A stretch of DNA of 64,000 bases from Ferrigenium straubiae (GCA_019449655.1 JAHQXD010000001.1:872950-936949); one strand, 5' to 3'. Positions 1 to 8,262 are shown, counted from the stretch's first letter. Notes: a model not told the origin generated them from the letters alone. Translations and numbers: made by a program.

Positions 1-526
1 AGAGGTCTGTATCAAATTCGAAGACCGCCACCTTAGAAAGGTCTTTATCCTTAATTAGGACAGCCGTTCTCAAATTGGTGAATTTTGCCCTTACCTCTTT
101 AACTCTACTATTCCATATTTCAAGCACCATCCCGCCAACCAAATTTGGATCATGTTTCTTTCTGTCAACCGCTTTATCGAAAGAGTACGCTGGGGAGTTT
201 CTTCCCGAAATCAATCTCACGGTTCGATTAGTTTTCTTAGTTGGAGATGTTGCAACCTTGCCCTTAACAGTTTTTGCCCCCCAAGCTGTAGACGATTGAA
301 TATGAGTTATATCGTCCAAGCCCACATTGGATGGTGACCATTGGGCATTTATGCATTCCGCAAAAATTCTCTCCCAATCTTTCCCCTCCAAGTCGGCATT
401 ACTTCGAGTGGCAAGATGCACACAAATGTGCTGCGCTAGCTTCTTCTTAAATTCTGCGGGAAACGAATTTAACGGGTATAGCGGGTTGCTTTTGACGGCT
501 TTTCTTAATTTGGGTATCTGATTCAC
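1..526 (-). CDS. Putative type II restriction endonuclease, C-terminal part outside window
   Basis: An open frame runs from a GTG at 526-524 to the window edge, about 175 residues with no stop. The upstream in-frame stop is at 556-554. An AGG at 538-536 lies nine bases before the GTG, and no ATG fits. The protein begins MNQIPKLRKAVKSNPLYPLN and contains a basic segment with KTVKGKV, then RLISGRNSPAYSF and EIWNSRV. It follows the cytosine methyltransferase by 126 bp on the same strand, the usual place for the cognate nuclease. The endonuclease call rests on this position and on a remembered resemblance to methyltransferase-linked proteins; no PD-(D/E)XK site could be located in the visible part. 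Confidence 0.5.
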   Translation of the reverse strand, partial: MNQIPKLRKAVKSNPLYPLNSFPAEFKKKLAQHICVHLATRSNADLEGKDWERIFAECINAQWSPSNVGLDDITHIQSSTAWGAKTVKGKVATSPTKKTNRTVRLISGRNSPAYSFDKAVDRKKHDPNLVGGMVLEIWNSRVKEVRAKFTNLRTAVLIKDKDLSKVAVFEFDTDL

Positions 527-652
527 TTTGGGTAACCTTCGGACTGAAAGATATCAGACCTCAGACTACCTCATTTATATCAAATACTGAAAGCATCCTT
601 TATGTGCATTTGGTATTCCTGCCAACCAAGGATATCGCCCTTTAGGATAATT

Positions 653-1606
653 TCATCTTTTCGATTTACTTGGATTCTTGTGCTTAAGCATTTTGATCAT
701 CTCGCCAGCAATGTATTGAATTACGGGGACAGAAACAGAATTCCCAGCTACTTTCCTAAGCTGTGAATAAGGGATGTTGATCTTAAAATCATCTGGGAAG
801 CCTTGCAAACGCAACATTTCTCTATCGGTGAGCCTTCTTACCCCATTGACGACCAGATAGTTATAACTGCCCCCTGCCCTCAATGCGCATGAATAAGGCA
901 AAGCGGAAATGTTGCCTCCTATGTTTTCATGCCATATAGATGGGTAAGGCGCATTTGGTTTTACTGCCTTTATACGCTTTTCTTTCAACCGCTCGCTCAG
1001 AAAATAGTTAGCATCAACCTCGCCATCCGGCAGTAGCACTTCTGATAGAGGCTTGTAATAACCCAAAGGCTTGGGAAATTCAAAGGGGAGCTGATCTAAG
1101 AATCCGACAATGTATATCCGCTCACGTTTTTGCGGAAGACCGTAGTCAAGGGAGTTCAAGACTTTAGAATAAACTGTATAACCGATTTCCCTAAGCCTTT
1201 TCATAATGACAGAGAATGTTTGCCCCCCATCATGAGTTGTTAATCGCTTAACATTCTCTAACAAGAAAGCCCGTGGTCGTTTTTCAGCAAGAATAGCTTC
1301 AATGTTAAAAAACAAAGTGCCTCTGGTGTCAGAAAACCCCAAGCCCTTCCCGGCTATTGAAAATGGTTGGCACGGAAAACCAGCCAATAAAATTTCGTGA
1401 TCAGGAATCTCTTTAGGCGGGATTTCGTTGATGTCCCCGAATGGCTTATGCCCAAAGTTCTCTTCATACATAGCTTGAGCGTATTTATCCCACTCGGAAG
1501 CAAGTACGGTGACGCATCCATGCGCCTCAAAGCCCAATCGAATCCCACCGATGCCAGCGAACAAATCGATGGTTCTAAATTTTTTAGCTGTCATTATGCG
1601 ATGCAA
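653..1606 (-). CDS. DNA (cytosine-5-)-methyltransferase
   Basis: Transfers a methyl group from S-adenosylmethionine to cytosine C5 in a specific DNA site, protecting host DNA from a partner nuclease. All diagnostic motifs are present in order: motif I FAGIGGIRLGF near residue 18, the catalytic GFPCQPFS near 77, ENV near 117, QKRERIY near 160, and after the target-recognition region RLTDREMLRLQGFPDDF and AGNSVSVPV. At 317 residues it is a standard monospecific enzyme. The internal ATG at 1594 (MTAKKF) is an equally good start; neither has a clear ribosome site. The putative endonuclease follows on the same strand. The recognition sequence cannot be read from the protein. Confidence 0.93.
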   Translation of the reverse strand: MHRIMTAKKFRTIDLFAGIGGIRLGFEAHGCVTVLASEWDKYAQAMYEENFGHKPFGDINEIPPKEIPDHEILLAGFPCQPFSIAGKGLGFSDTRGTLFFNIEAILAEKRPRAFLLENVKRLTTHDGGQTFSVIMKRLREIGYTVYSKVLNSLDYGLPQKRERIYIVGFLDQLPFEFPKPLGYYKPLSEVLLPDGEVDANYFLSERLKEKRIKAVKPNAPYPSIWHENIGGNISALPYSCALRAGGSYNYLVVNGVRRLTDREMLRLQGFPDDFKINIPYSQLRKVAGNSVSVPVIQYIAGEMIKMLKHKNPSKSKR

Positions 1607-1682
1607 ACAGTGAAATCATTTTGATAAAAAATTGCCATATAATGAAAAACTATATTCATAATATTTAAGCGGGTACCAAAAT

Positions 1683-2054
1683 ATGATTATGAAAATTCAA
1701 TCCAAAGACGAATGGACTGCATTCAAACAATGGCAAATAATGGAACTGAGTCTCTCCCCCAAGGTTGCGGCAGATAATCTTTCTAGGTGCAGGCGCATTG
1801 AGAAAATATTTTCAATTAACCTCAAGGCTACAACACGCAATGAGAAGGACTATCTCATTTTGATGGATAAAATTGGTATCTATGCTCATAAAACCAGTCG
1901 AAGCAGATTCTCAGCCTATGCTTTATCAGCTTGCTTAAGGAGTGCGGCAAAAAAATACGCATTATTTTCTTGGGGCGAAAAAATTTCTAAATACCCTCGA
2001 AAAGTCTATACCAAAAACATCACTAAACTAACGGCTCATTCATCTGCACACTGA
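1683..2054 (+). CDS. Hypothetical protein divergent from the methyltransferase
   Basis: 123 residues, rich in Lys and Arg, predicted soluble and mostly helical, with no motif I recognise. It is transcribed away from the methyltransferase across a 76-bp AT-rich gap that must hold both promoters. Small divergent genes beside restriction-modification operons are sometimes controllers or repair nucleases, but this one shows neither a convincing helix-turn-helix nor Vsr motifs. A second in-frame ATG at 1689 could be the start. Function unknown. Confidence 0.5.
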   Translation: MIMKIQSKDEWTAFKQWQIMELSLSPKVAADNLSRCRRIEKIFSINLKATTRNEKDYLILMDKIGIYAHKTSRSRFSAYALSACLRSAAKKYALFSWGEKISKYPRKVYTKNITKLTAHSSAH

Positions 2055-2086
2055 ATCTAACAATCCAATTACTCATGACACTCTGC

Positions 2087-2434
2087 TCATTTGGGTAGTC
2101 CAAATGCCTCTCGTGCTCGCTGGATTAGTTCTGTCCACTGAGCATCGTTTCTAATATTTGCACCATACACTTTTTCATTAAATGGGTTGTCACTTAATAG
2201 CCACATTAAAAATTCTCGCTTGCTAATGTTAACCTTACCACCCTCTTTGCCCTTTGATAATCGTCCATCCCTACCCGGATATGCGAAAATTTTATCGCCA
2301 TCCTCGTTGAGCTGAGATTCGTTCCAATTAAACAATATTTCGCTGAGATCACCTCGACCAAGGCTCAGAACGATGGCATCGAATGCCTTGCCAACATCGG
2401 CATTACTCATTGATGATTCATTCTTGCCAGCCAT
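2087..2434 (-). CDS. Hypothetical protein
   Basis: 115 residues, acidic to neutral and soluble, with no signal peptide or membrane segment. The C-terminal half has a Lys/Gly-rich stretch (SKGKEGGKV) followed by a helical segment ending AREAFGLPK. It converges with the 123-residue gene at 2054, leaving 32 bp between stops. I do not recognise the family. Base composition matches the rest of the island. Confidence 0.5.
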   Translation of the reverse strand: MAGKNESSMSNADVGKAFDAIVLSLGRGDLSEILFNWNESQLNEDGDKIFAYPGRDGRLSKGKEGGKVNISKREFLMWLLSDNPFNEKVYGANIRNDAQWTELIQRAREAFGLPK

Positions 2435-2587
2435 TTAATAAAACCCATTAAATCAGATAGTTGCATTATATACCAATCAACGGATTAAATTCCGTTTTTC
2501 TTTAAGCCACTAGCCGTAATTCCAGAGTTTAGATTCTAACAGCGGGTTTGTCGGCACGCTCTCGTAACAGCAAAAATCTCGATAATA

Positions 2588-2623
2588 CGACTCGTTATAG
2601 AATATACAATATATAACGAGTCG
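2588..2623. repeat. Perfect 12-bp inverted repeat with 12-base spacer
   Basis: Arms CGACTCGTTATA (2588-2599) and TATAACGAGTCG (2612-2623) are exact complements around an AT-rich 12-base spacer. It lies about 105 bp upstream of the recombinase gene. There is no T-run, so a terminator is unlikely; a protein-binding site or recombination site is more plausible. Between 2435 and 2729 nothing codes; this and the next element are the only structure seen. Confidence 0.6.
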
Positions 2624-2673
2624 CCATAATTGTATGTTTTACAAGGAAATAACTGCCTCGCAAAGCGGTGTAC

Positions 2674-2718
2674 GTTAATTCGTCATTATATTAGAATTAA
2701 CTTATATTCTTTTATAAT
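2674..2718 (+). promoter_or_regulatory. Candidate promoter and operator of the island recombinase
   Basis: A perfect -10 hexamer TATAAT lies at 2713-2718, twelve bases before the recombinase ATG, with a weak TTAGAA at -35 spacing (2691-2696). An inverted repeat GTTAATTC (2674-2681) / GAATTAAC (2694-2701), again with a 12-base spacer, overlaps the -35 position, the usual place for a repressor. The transcript would have almost no leader. Confidence 0.4.
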
Positions 2719-2729
2719 GAGATTAAATT

Positions 2730-3332
2730 ATGGCACTCGGCAAACAAGCAAAGGCATTAACCAAGCAACAAATCGATCTGGTCTATTCTTCCCTGTCCAT
2801 GACACAGGACGTTCACCGAAACCGACTGATATTTTTACTGTCGATCAAAGCTGGACTACGAGCAAAAGAAATAGCTGCTTTGCGTTGGTCGATGGTTCTA
2901 GACGCTGACGGAAACATCGTCGATCAAATCGCCCTTGAGAATAGTGCCTCAAAGGGACAGTCAGGACGGGTCATCCCACTCAATAAGCAACTCAAGGGTC
3001 ACTTGATCGAATCGTTCCAGAGTGCTTCCAAGCGTTCGTCAACGGCTACCCTTCACGGTACACAAATAATCCAGACGCAAAGAGGCAGCGGCACGACTGC
3101 TCAGGTCATCGTCAATATGTTTCAGGGGTGGTATGCCAAAGCGGGATTGATGGGTTGCTCATCGCACAGCGGTCGGCGAACGTTTATCACCAATGCGGCA
3201 CGAAGAATTTCAACCGTTGGCGGCTCGCTCCGTGATGTTCAGTGCTTGGCGGGTCACAGCAGCTTACAAACAACACAGCGTTACATTGACAGTGACAGCG
3301 AAGCACGAAGAAAAGTTGTTGATCTGGTTTGA
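2730..3332 (+). CDS. Short tyrosine recombinase/integrase (catalytic domain only)
   Basis: Site-specific DNA breakage and rejoining. The catalytic set is visible in 200 residues: Arg in GLRAKEIAALRW near 44-48, Lys in NSASKGQSGRV, HSGRRTF for His-x-x-Arg near 146-149, GHSS near 175, and the nucleophile Tyr in TTQRYID near 185. The N-terminal arm- and core-binding domains of phage integrases are absent, so the length matches FimB/FimE-type inversion recombinases or minimal island integrases. It is the only recombinase in the visible part of this island, so it may catalyse insertion into comEC or flip a nearby segment; that is inference. Confidence 0.85.
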   Translation: MALGKQAKALTKQQIDLVYSSLSMTQDVHRNRLIFLLSIKAGLRAKEIAALRWSMVLDADGNIVDQIALENSASKGQSGRVIPLNKQLKGHLIESFQSASKRSSTATLHGTQIIQTQRGSGTTAQVIVNMFQGWYAKAGLMGCSSHSGRRTFITNAARRISTVGGSLRDVQCLAGHSSLQTTQRYIDSDSEARRKVVDLV

Positions 3333-3567
3333 AACTCTCGTCATTTAAAGTGCGGTTGTCACCGATTACCTTTTTACTGTGCCCTGTATTTGCAATATGC
3401 CGACCATTGCATCTTGGTATAAAATAGCACCTGTACCTTCGGAACGTCGAGTTTTGGAGGCTCGGTGGTTCTTCGATATATCAACCGTATGCGCAATCTC
3501 TGTTTTGGACGCAGAGATTCCCTGCCAGGGGTTTACGGCTGAAATTTGGCAGGATTTCCCAAATTCT

Positions 3568-4020
3568 TCACTGCACTACTCCACTACTGACATCGTCATT
3601 GGTGAGCAATGTGCTCCTTGATTGGTGGCTTACAGCTCCCAATTCTTTTAGCTTAGCGACTATTCCGCTCAGATCGTACTGCGTAGTTGCCCGATGAACA
3701 CTTCGGCGATCTGAAGCCCAAAATCGCTTAATAAGTTTCTTTTCTTCTAGTTTCTCAATATGCCGCTGCACTGTTCTTGCGGTTACGCCCATGCGTTTTG
3801 CCAGAGTCGATGCCCTTGGAAACGGGAATTGATCAACTTTCCACCATGACATTAAGAGATTCATCAACACTACGAGTTCACCATCTCCTATTTCTAATTT
3901 GTGCTGGTAACGCAACAACGCAGCAGGAATAACTACGAAGCCACTATTAAGAGCTTCTCCCCACTTGTTATGTAGCGAATAGTTATTTGGAGTTACTTGC
4001 TGATTCATCATGCTGGGCAT
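3568..4020 (-). CDS. Winged helix-turn-helix protein
   Basis: 150 residues. Residues about 45-110 form a winged-helix fold: a helix around LVVLMNLLMSWW, then STLAKRMGVTARTVQRHIEKL as helix-turn-helix, followed by LEEKKLIKRF as the wing. This matches the N-terminal DNA-binding part of DnaD-like and phage replication-initiation or regulatory proteins. The C-terminal tail is Ser/Thr-rich and probably disordered. Candidate starts are the ATGs at 4020, 4011 and 4008. A role in island replication or control is inferred. Confidence 0.6.
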   Translation of the reverse strand: MPSMMNQQVTPNNYSLHNKWGEALNSGFVVIPAALLRYQHKLEIGDGELVVLMNLLMSWWKVDQFPFPRASTLAKRMGVTARTVQRHIEKLEEKKLIKRFWASDRRSVHRATTQYDLSGIVAKLKELGAVSHQSRSTLLTNDDVSSGVVQ

Positions 4021-4046
4021 TCTGCATTAATTTTAGGAGTAAATCA

Positions 4047-4118
4047 ATGAATACTATTCAAGTACGACATATTCGTCGCTGTTTTTATCAAAATTGCTGT
4101 AATCTGGGGGAAAATTAA
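4047..4118 (+). CDS. Possible 23-residue small ORF with strong ribosome site
   Basis: ATG at 4047 is preceded by TTAGGAGT at a good distance. The frame encodes 23 residues beginning MNTIQVRHIRRC, with three Cys, and stops at 4116-4118, before the IHF-like gene. It could be a leader peptide or an unlisted small protein, or chance. Confidence 0.25.
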   Translation: MNTIQVRHIRRCFYQNCCNLGEN

Positions 4119-4206
4119 GCCCACCTTGAAGCGAGGTTGTCGATTTGGTTTGAATTCTTTATAGTCGCAGCCGCTTTTCATCTACCACCGAACAACAGCA
4201 AACCCA

Positions 4207-4752
4207 ATGACACGTTCTGAACTCATCGCTCGCATCGCCGAGCAATTCCCGCAACTCCAATTAAAAGACGCTGAGTCTGCGGTTAAGGTAATCATCGATG
4301 CTATGTCCGCCTCGCTGTCGAAGGGCGAGCGTGTCGAGATTCGTGGCTTTGGCAGTTTCGGTTTGAATTACAAACCGCCACGCAACGGACGTAATCCAAA
4401 GTCGGGGGTTAGCGTGAAAGTGCCTGCCAAGTATGTGCCGCACTTTAAGGCTGGCAAGGAGCTTCGTGAGCGTGTGGATATGATTGAGTATCGAATTGAC
4501 GGCTTCCATGTGGTCGATACAAGCACACCACCGAAAAGAATTCCTATCCGAGAAATTCTCGATTCTGAATGTTCTGAATTCAATAGGTCAAAATTGACCA
4601 ATCAGCAAAGATGGGAAATTATTACTGAATTGGGGTTAGATCCGTTAACTGCTACTCTGGCTGCCTTATTTCGAACCAGTCATAGTGAACACAATGCTTC
4701 AACCGTAGCGAAACGTACGTATTCATTATTGAGCAAGTCTGTAGCAGCCTAA
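4207..4752 (+). CDS. IHF-beta-like DNA-bending protein with C-terminal extension
   Basis: Residues 1-94 are a typical IHF/HU subunit: [11 protein letters not shown] start, [28 protein letters not shown] with the Pro-containing DNA-intercalating arm, and [20 protein letters not shown]. The similarity is to IHF beta, which normally ends after 94-105 residues. Here about 87 further residues follow, with no recognisable domain: [11 protein letters not shown], then a probable helical region [24 protein letters not shown]. Island-borne IHF homologues usually assist integrase or replication complexes; the extension may add a partner-binding function. It ends 4 bp inside the convergent nuclease gene. 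Confidence 0.8.
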   Translation: MTRSELIARIAEQFPQLQLKDAESAVKVIIDAMSASLSKGERVEIRGFGSFGLNYKPPRNGRNPKSGVSVKVPAKYVPHFKAGKELRERVDMIEYRIDGFHVVDTSTPPKRIPIREILDSECSEFNRSKLTNQQRWEIITELGLDPLTATLAALFRTSHSEHNASTVAKRTYSLLSKSVAA

Positions 4753-5222
4753 CGCTTTGAATGCCGCCATTCCCACGGCGGAGTGGGATTACTGTCAGCC
4801 CACAGTCCAAGCCGTTGCGACTTGGCTTCATCTTCAAGCGGCAATAGCGTTTTGTCCTTCGAGTATTTCCGATACACCCACGCCATTCCCTGCTTGACCT
4901 GTTCAGCACTTACGTCAACGTCACCCTGATAGACCCTGCCGATTGTACGCTTGTACCTGTCTTGCCCCTGTTCGACTACTGACACCTGCTTGTCAAACAC
5001 CAGTGCCGATAATGCTTGCTTCGACTTGTTGCCGAATGCCTGAGCTTTTTCGGGAGCATCAATTTCTGCCAGTCGCACTTTGTGCTGAATCTTGTTTTCG
5101 TCTAGTACAGTGATGGTGTCACCGTCAGCTACTCCGACGACATTGCCCGTGAAGTCAGCCCAAGCGGGAAAGGATAGAGTGAGGGCAAGTGTGGCGAGTA
5201 ACAATTTCATAGATGGTGGCAT
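4749..5222 (-). CDS. Secreted thermonuclease-like (SNase) protein
   Basis: 157 residues with an N-terminal signal peptide ([18 protein letters not shown]) and a staphylococcal-nuclease fold: [29 protein letters not shown] with catalytic Arg and Asp, YKRTIGRVY with the second catalytic Arg, and GMAWVYRKY. Expected to cut DNA or RNA with Ca2+ in the periplasm. Such small nucleases are common on plasmids and ICEs. The start is either ATG 5222 or ATG 5210, and the second gives the cleaner signal peptide. Confidence 0.85.
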   Translation of the reverse strand: MPPSMKLLLATLALTLSFPAWADFTGNVVGVADGDTITVLDENKIQHKVRLAEIDAPEKAQAFGNKSKQALSALVFDKQVSVVEQGQDRYKRTIGRVYQGDVDVSAEQVKQGMAWVYRKYSKDKTLLPLEDEAKSQRLGLWADSNPTPPWEWRHSKR

Positions 5223-5242
5223 CAGTTAGTGATGCCAGCATT

Positions 5243-5506
5243 CTAATACTCTTCCGCCAGCAGCAACGTAGTAACTGACCTGTCCCATTCGGTGATCACA
5301 TACAGCTTCGTGCCGTTGACTGTATACCGTGACAAGATTCGTTCGCCATTTTTCACAGCATTGAGGTTTGCTTGTCGATCTTCATCATCAAGTTCAACGC
5401 TTTCAAGACTTTGATGCCGATACAGCAACGCTGAATATCCCAGTCCGTTTTCTTCCAGTATTGCCAACGCCGCTGGCGTAGCCACAACCTGTCCCAATTC
5501 AAACAT
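5243..5506 (-). CDS. Small plasmid/ICE-type protein of unknown function
   Basis: 87 residues beginning MFELGQVVATPAALAILEE and ending in SVTTLLLAEEY. This pattern belongs to a family found on many proteobacterial plasmids and integrative elements, often mislabelled as a type I restriction subunit. The middle holds an acidic segment, then GERILSRYTVNGTKLYVITEWDRS. It is immediately upstream of the nuclease gene on the same strand with a 20-bp gap, so the two are probably cotranscribed. Biochemical role unknown. Confidence 0.7.
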   Translation of the reverse strand: MFELGQVVATPAALAILEENGLGYSALLYRHQSLESVELDDEDRQANLNAVKNGERILSRYTVNGTKLYVITEWDRSVTTLLLAEEY

Positions 5507-5679
5507 AACTGCCTTTAATCTGGTTATTGTAGATAGGGCATTATATCTAAATAACCGTGTACGCTCAGATAGTTACTGGATATTATGCCTCTATGGATCA
5601 TAACTAGACAAACATGGGTTATGCCTCATCTTTCGGTTGTTTTGCCGACTGCCTTACTTAATTATTGGAGGATTTTGAA

Positions 5680-6117
5680 ATGACATTTCTCGACAAATTG
5701 AAGGTTGTAACCGCAGTTAAATCGAACAAGCTGCCGCCAGCGTTACATCGGCAAATCAGGGTGATTGAAAAACTTCGTGAACAGATCGAATGCGTGAAAG
5801 CGAAGACAGATGGGCGTGAGTACATCATCAAGCGTATGAGAACGGTCAAGTCGGAAACTGGCGAAAAGACTCAAGCTGAACACAATCACAAGATTCGCCC
5901 GTGGTGGTATCGGAACGCTGATGGCAAGCTGGTATTTGAGGTTCGCTATGCGAATAAACGGCTTGAATTGGCGAAAGGCAAGACGGGCATCGAGGTAGAA
6001 AACCTTGCCACTTTGATCCCCGCTATCGAATTACTGATGAAAGCGGTTGAAAGCGGCGAACTGGACAAGAGCTTGAGCACGGTCGCTACGAGCATTCGTT
6101 CTGAGCTTTCTAAGTAG
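5680..6117 (+). CDS. DUF6641-like island protein
   Basis: 145 residues from ATG 5680, placed by GGAGGA at 5667-5672; a longer frame from TTG 5665 has no ribosome site. The sequence has a basic helical N-terminus, an RPWWYRNADGKLVFEVRY block, AKGKTGIEVENLATLIPAIE and a helical tail. It matches a small family I know from integrative elements (DUF6641) without assigned function. It is the last gene before the junction with comEC. Confidence 0.65.
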   Translation: MTFLDKLKVVTAVKSNKLPPALHRQIRVIEKLREQIECVKAKTDGREYIIKRMRTVKSETGEKTQAEHNHKIRPWWYRNADGKLVFEVRYANKRLELAKGKTGIEVENLATLIPAIELLMKAVESGELDKSLSTVATSIRSELSK

Positions 6118-6172
6118 TTGTTTTTATTAACTTGCTACATTCTTATTTAATGTTTTAATGGTTACTTTATTA
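6118..6172. other. Island/chromosome junction inside comEC
   Basis: Composition changes abruptly here from AT-rich to GC-rich. Reading upstream in the comEC frame from ATG 6196, family-like sequence (ISISGLHITM) holds only to about 6169; the next codons read YF and GN, unlike the usual residues, and a TAA stops the frame at 6148-6150. No duplicated attachment core can be assigned because the other end is outside the window. Confidence 0.6.
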
Positions 6173-7794
6173 GCATCTCCGGCCTGCATATCACCATGCT
6201 CGCCAGCCTCGGCTTCGCAATCTGTTACTGGCTGTGGCGGTGCAGCGCGCGGCTGACTTTATTCCTGCCCGCGCGCAAGGCCGCCGCCGTGGCTGCATTG
6301 CTTACGGCTCTCGGCTACGCGCTGCTGTCCGGCTTCGCCGTGCCCGCACAGCGCACCGTATACATGGTCGGCGCGGTCGCCGCCGCGCTGTGGCTGAACC
6401 GCAATTTCTCGCCCGGCCAGATCCTCTCCATCGCGCTGCTCGGCGTGCTGGTTCCCGACCCGTGGGCGGTGATGTCGGCGGGCTTCTGGCTGTCATTCGG
6501 CGCGGTGGCGCTGATCCTCTACGTCACCGCGCACCGGCTGGAAAAATCCCATTGGCTGGCGGAGTACACCAACGTGCAATGGGCGATGGCCGTCGGGCTG
6601 ACGCCGCTGCTGCTCGGGCTGTTCCAGCAGGCCTCGCTGGTCTCGCCCATCGCCAACGCGGTCGCGATCCCGCTGGTGAGCCTCATCGTCGTGCCGCTCG
6701 CGCTGCTCGGCGCGGCGCTGCCCATCGAGGCGCCGCTGTGGCTGGCGCATCTCGCGATGGATGGCACGATGCGTTTCCTCGAATGGCTGAACGCCCTGCC
6801 GCAGCCGGTGTGGACGCAGCACGCACCACCTCCGTGGACTATCGTGGCCGCAATGCTGGGCGCTTTGTGGATGTTGCTGCCGCGCGGCTTCCCGGCGCGC
6901 TGGCTGGGTGTTCTACTGCTGTTGCCGATGTTCCTGAACAAGCCGGAAGCTCCCGCGCCGGGCGCGCTACGCCTGATCGTCTTCGATGTCGGGCAGGGGC
7001 TGGCAGTCGCCGCGCAGACCCGCAATCACGCGCTGCTCTACGACGCCGGCCCGGATTTTTCCGGCGAGGCCGACAGCGGCAACCGCATCCTGATCCCCAC
7101 CTTGCGCGCGCTCGGCATCGCCGGACTGGATGGCCTGGTGCTCAGCCACGACGACAGCGACCACACCGGCGGCGCCGCCTCGGTCATGCAGGCGATGCCG
7201 GTCGGGTGGGTTTCGTCCTCGCTGGCTGCGACACATCCGCTGCTGCAATCGCCAGCCCTCTCCCCCACCCCCTCTCCCGCAAACGGGAGAGGGGAGCCAA
7301 GACGCTGCCGGGACGGCGAACGCTGGAACTGGGACGGCGTGCAATTCGAGATATTGCACCCCGCACCGGACAGCGGTGCGAAGAAGCCGCACGACAACGA
7401 CCGGAGTTGCGTGCTGTGCATCGGCATCGGCAAGCACAGCGTGCTGCTGGCAGGGGACATCGAGAAGGAATCGGAAGCGCGCCTGATCCGGGAACATGCG
7501 GACAGGCTGTCCACCAGCCTGCTGGTCGCGCCGCACCACGGCAGCAGAAGCTCATCAAGTTTTGATTTCGTCGCCGCCACGCTGCCGGACTATGCGGTGT
7601 TCACCGCCGGCTACCGCAACCGCTTCGGCCACCCCAGGGAAGAGGTGCTGCAACGCTACGCCGACAGCGGCGCGGAACTGCTGCGCTCGGACGAGGACGG
7701 CGCGATCCTGGTCGAGATGAGCGCGCAGGGTTTGGAGGTGGAACGCTACCGCAAGACGCATCGCCGTTACTGGACGCATGCGCCGCGCCCGTGA
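6169..7794 (+). CDS. comEC: ComEC/Rec2 DNA uptake channel, C-terminal part (5' end missing)
   Basis: In intact form this inner-membrane protein carries single-stranded DNA into the cytoplasm during transformation. The visible part starts at the conserved ISGLHITM motif, has about seven membrane segments of the competence domain, and ends in a metallo-beta-lactamase-like domain: FDVGQGLAV, LSHDDSDHTGG, APHHGSRSS and RFGHP. Full proteins are about 750-800 residues; roughly the first 220-250, including the OB-fold region, are absent because the island begins here. The first ATG is 6196, which would give 532 residues. Residues encoded near 7256-7294 come from a palindromic repeat inserted in frame. 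Probably nonfunctional for uptake unless the island excises. Confidence 0.85.
   Translation: MSISGLHITMLASLGFAICYWLWRCSARLTLFLPARKAAAVAALLTALGYALLSGFAVPAQRTVYMVGAVAAALWLNRNFSPGQILSIALLGVLVPDPWAVMSAGFWLSFGAVALILYVTAHRLEKSHWLAEYTNVQWAMAVGLTPLLLGLFQQASLVSPIANAVAIPLVSLIVVPLALLGAALPIEAPLWLAHLAMDGTMRFLEWLNALPQPVWTQHAPPPWTIVAAMLGALWMLLPRGFPARWLGVLLLLPMFLNKPEAPAPGALRLIVFDVGQGLAVAAQTRNHALLYDAGPDFSGEADSGNRILIPTLRALGIAGLDGLVLSHDDSDHTGGAASVMQAMPVGWVSSSLAATHPLLQSPALSPTPSPANGRGEPRRCRDGERWNWDGVQFEILHPAPDSGAKKPHDNDRSCVLCIGIGKHSVLLAGDIEKESEARLIREHADRLSTSLLVAPHHGSRSSSSFDFVAATLPDYAVFTAGYRNRFGHPREEVLQRYADSGAELLRSDEDGAILVEMSAQGLEVERYRKTHRRYWTHAPRP
7256..7294. repeat. Palindromic CTCTCCC repeat inside comEC
   Basis: C-rich run followed by CCTCTCCCGCAAACGGGAGA and GGGG, a hairpin of the widespread 'NGRG' dispersed repeat family. 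It is read in frame as PTPSPANGRGEP. Related copies lie in mutL (9398-9436) and miaA (12843-12937). Confidence 0.7.
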
Positions 7795-7797
7795 GGC

Positions 7798-8262
7798 CTA
7801 TTTTTTCTGGCCCGGGATGCCCCCGAAATTGCTGAAATTCTGCACCACGCTGGATGCGCCGTCCTGCGGAACCGCCTCCACTTCCTTTGTCGCATAGACG
7901 GTCATTATTTTCTTTTCTTCGTCGTAGATGGCCATCGGCACTTGACCCGCCTCCATGACCTTCTGAATCGCCTTCTTGACGGCCTGGTGCGATTCCGCGT
8001 TTTCTTCCGGCATGGGCAACTCTTCCTTGGACACCATGCCTATATGCAGGAAATCCGGCAGGCAGTTGGTGGGCTTGATCGGGGCGATGGTCGTGATGCC
8101 CCGCTTCCGCCCCCAATCGTCCGGTGTATCGTAATAGTGGAAGACGGCATGCGCGAAGGTCTTGGCCTCCGAGTCGTCCGGGCAGCTTATGTAGAAGATA
8201 TGCTGGAATTTCTCCATGAGGAATCCCACCTCGTAAGTCTTGCCGTTCTGTTCCGCTGTCAT
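7798..8262 (-). CDS. Hypothetical cytoplasmic protein
   Basis: 154 residues from ATG 8262, chosen because GGGCAGGACGA lies just before it; a longer frame reaches 8328. No signal peptide or membrane segment. There is a central segment PTNCLPDFLHIGMVSKEE, and the C-terminus is low-complexity (SSVVQNFSNFGGIPGQKK). The gene is convergent with comEC and divergent from mutL. Family not recognised. Confidence 0.65.
   Translation of the reverse strand: MTAEQNGKTYEVGFLMEKFQHIFYISCPDDSEAKTFAHAVFHYYDTPDDWGRKRGITTIAPIKPTNCLPDFLHIGMVSKEELPMPEENAESHQAVKKAIQKVMEAGQVPMAIYDEEKKIMTVYATKEVEAVPQDGASSVVQNFSNFGGIPGQKK

Larger units (their letters stand above)
1..6168. mobile_element. AT-rich genomic island interrupting comEC (left end outside window)
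   Basis: Base composition is clearly AT-richer than the block that starts near 6170. The content is typical of islands: a restriction-modification pair, a tyrosine recombinase, an IHF-like protein, a DUF6641-type protein and a small plasmid/ICE-type protein. The right boundary is where the comEC reading frame begins in mid-protein, just before its conserved ISGLHI motif. The left boundary and the missing comEC 5' part are not in the window, so island size and attachment sites cannot be given. Confidence 0.7.

Noticed and set aside
2588..2623. Rho-independent terminator
   Set aside because: The stem is followed by CCATAAT rather than a T-run, and the stem is AT-rich.
6234..7565. 443-residue frame overlapping comEC
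   Set aside because: Arg/Ala-rich shifted frame of a gene with clear ComEC motifs.
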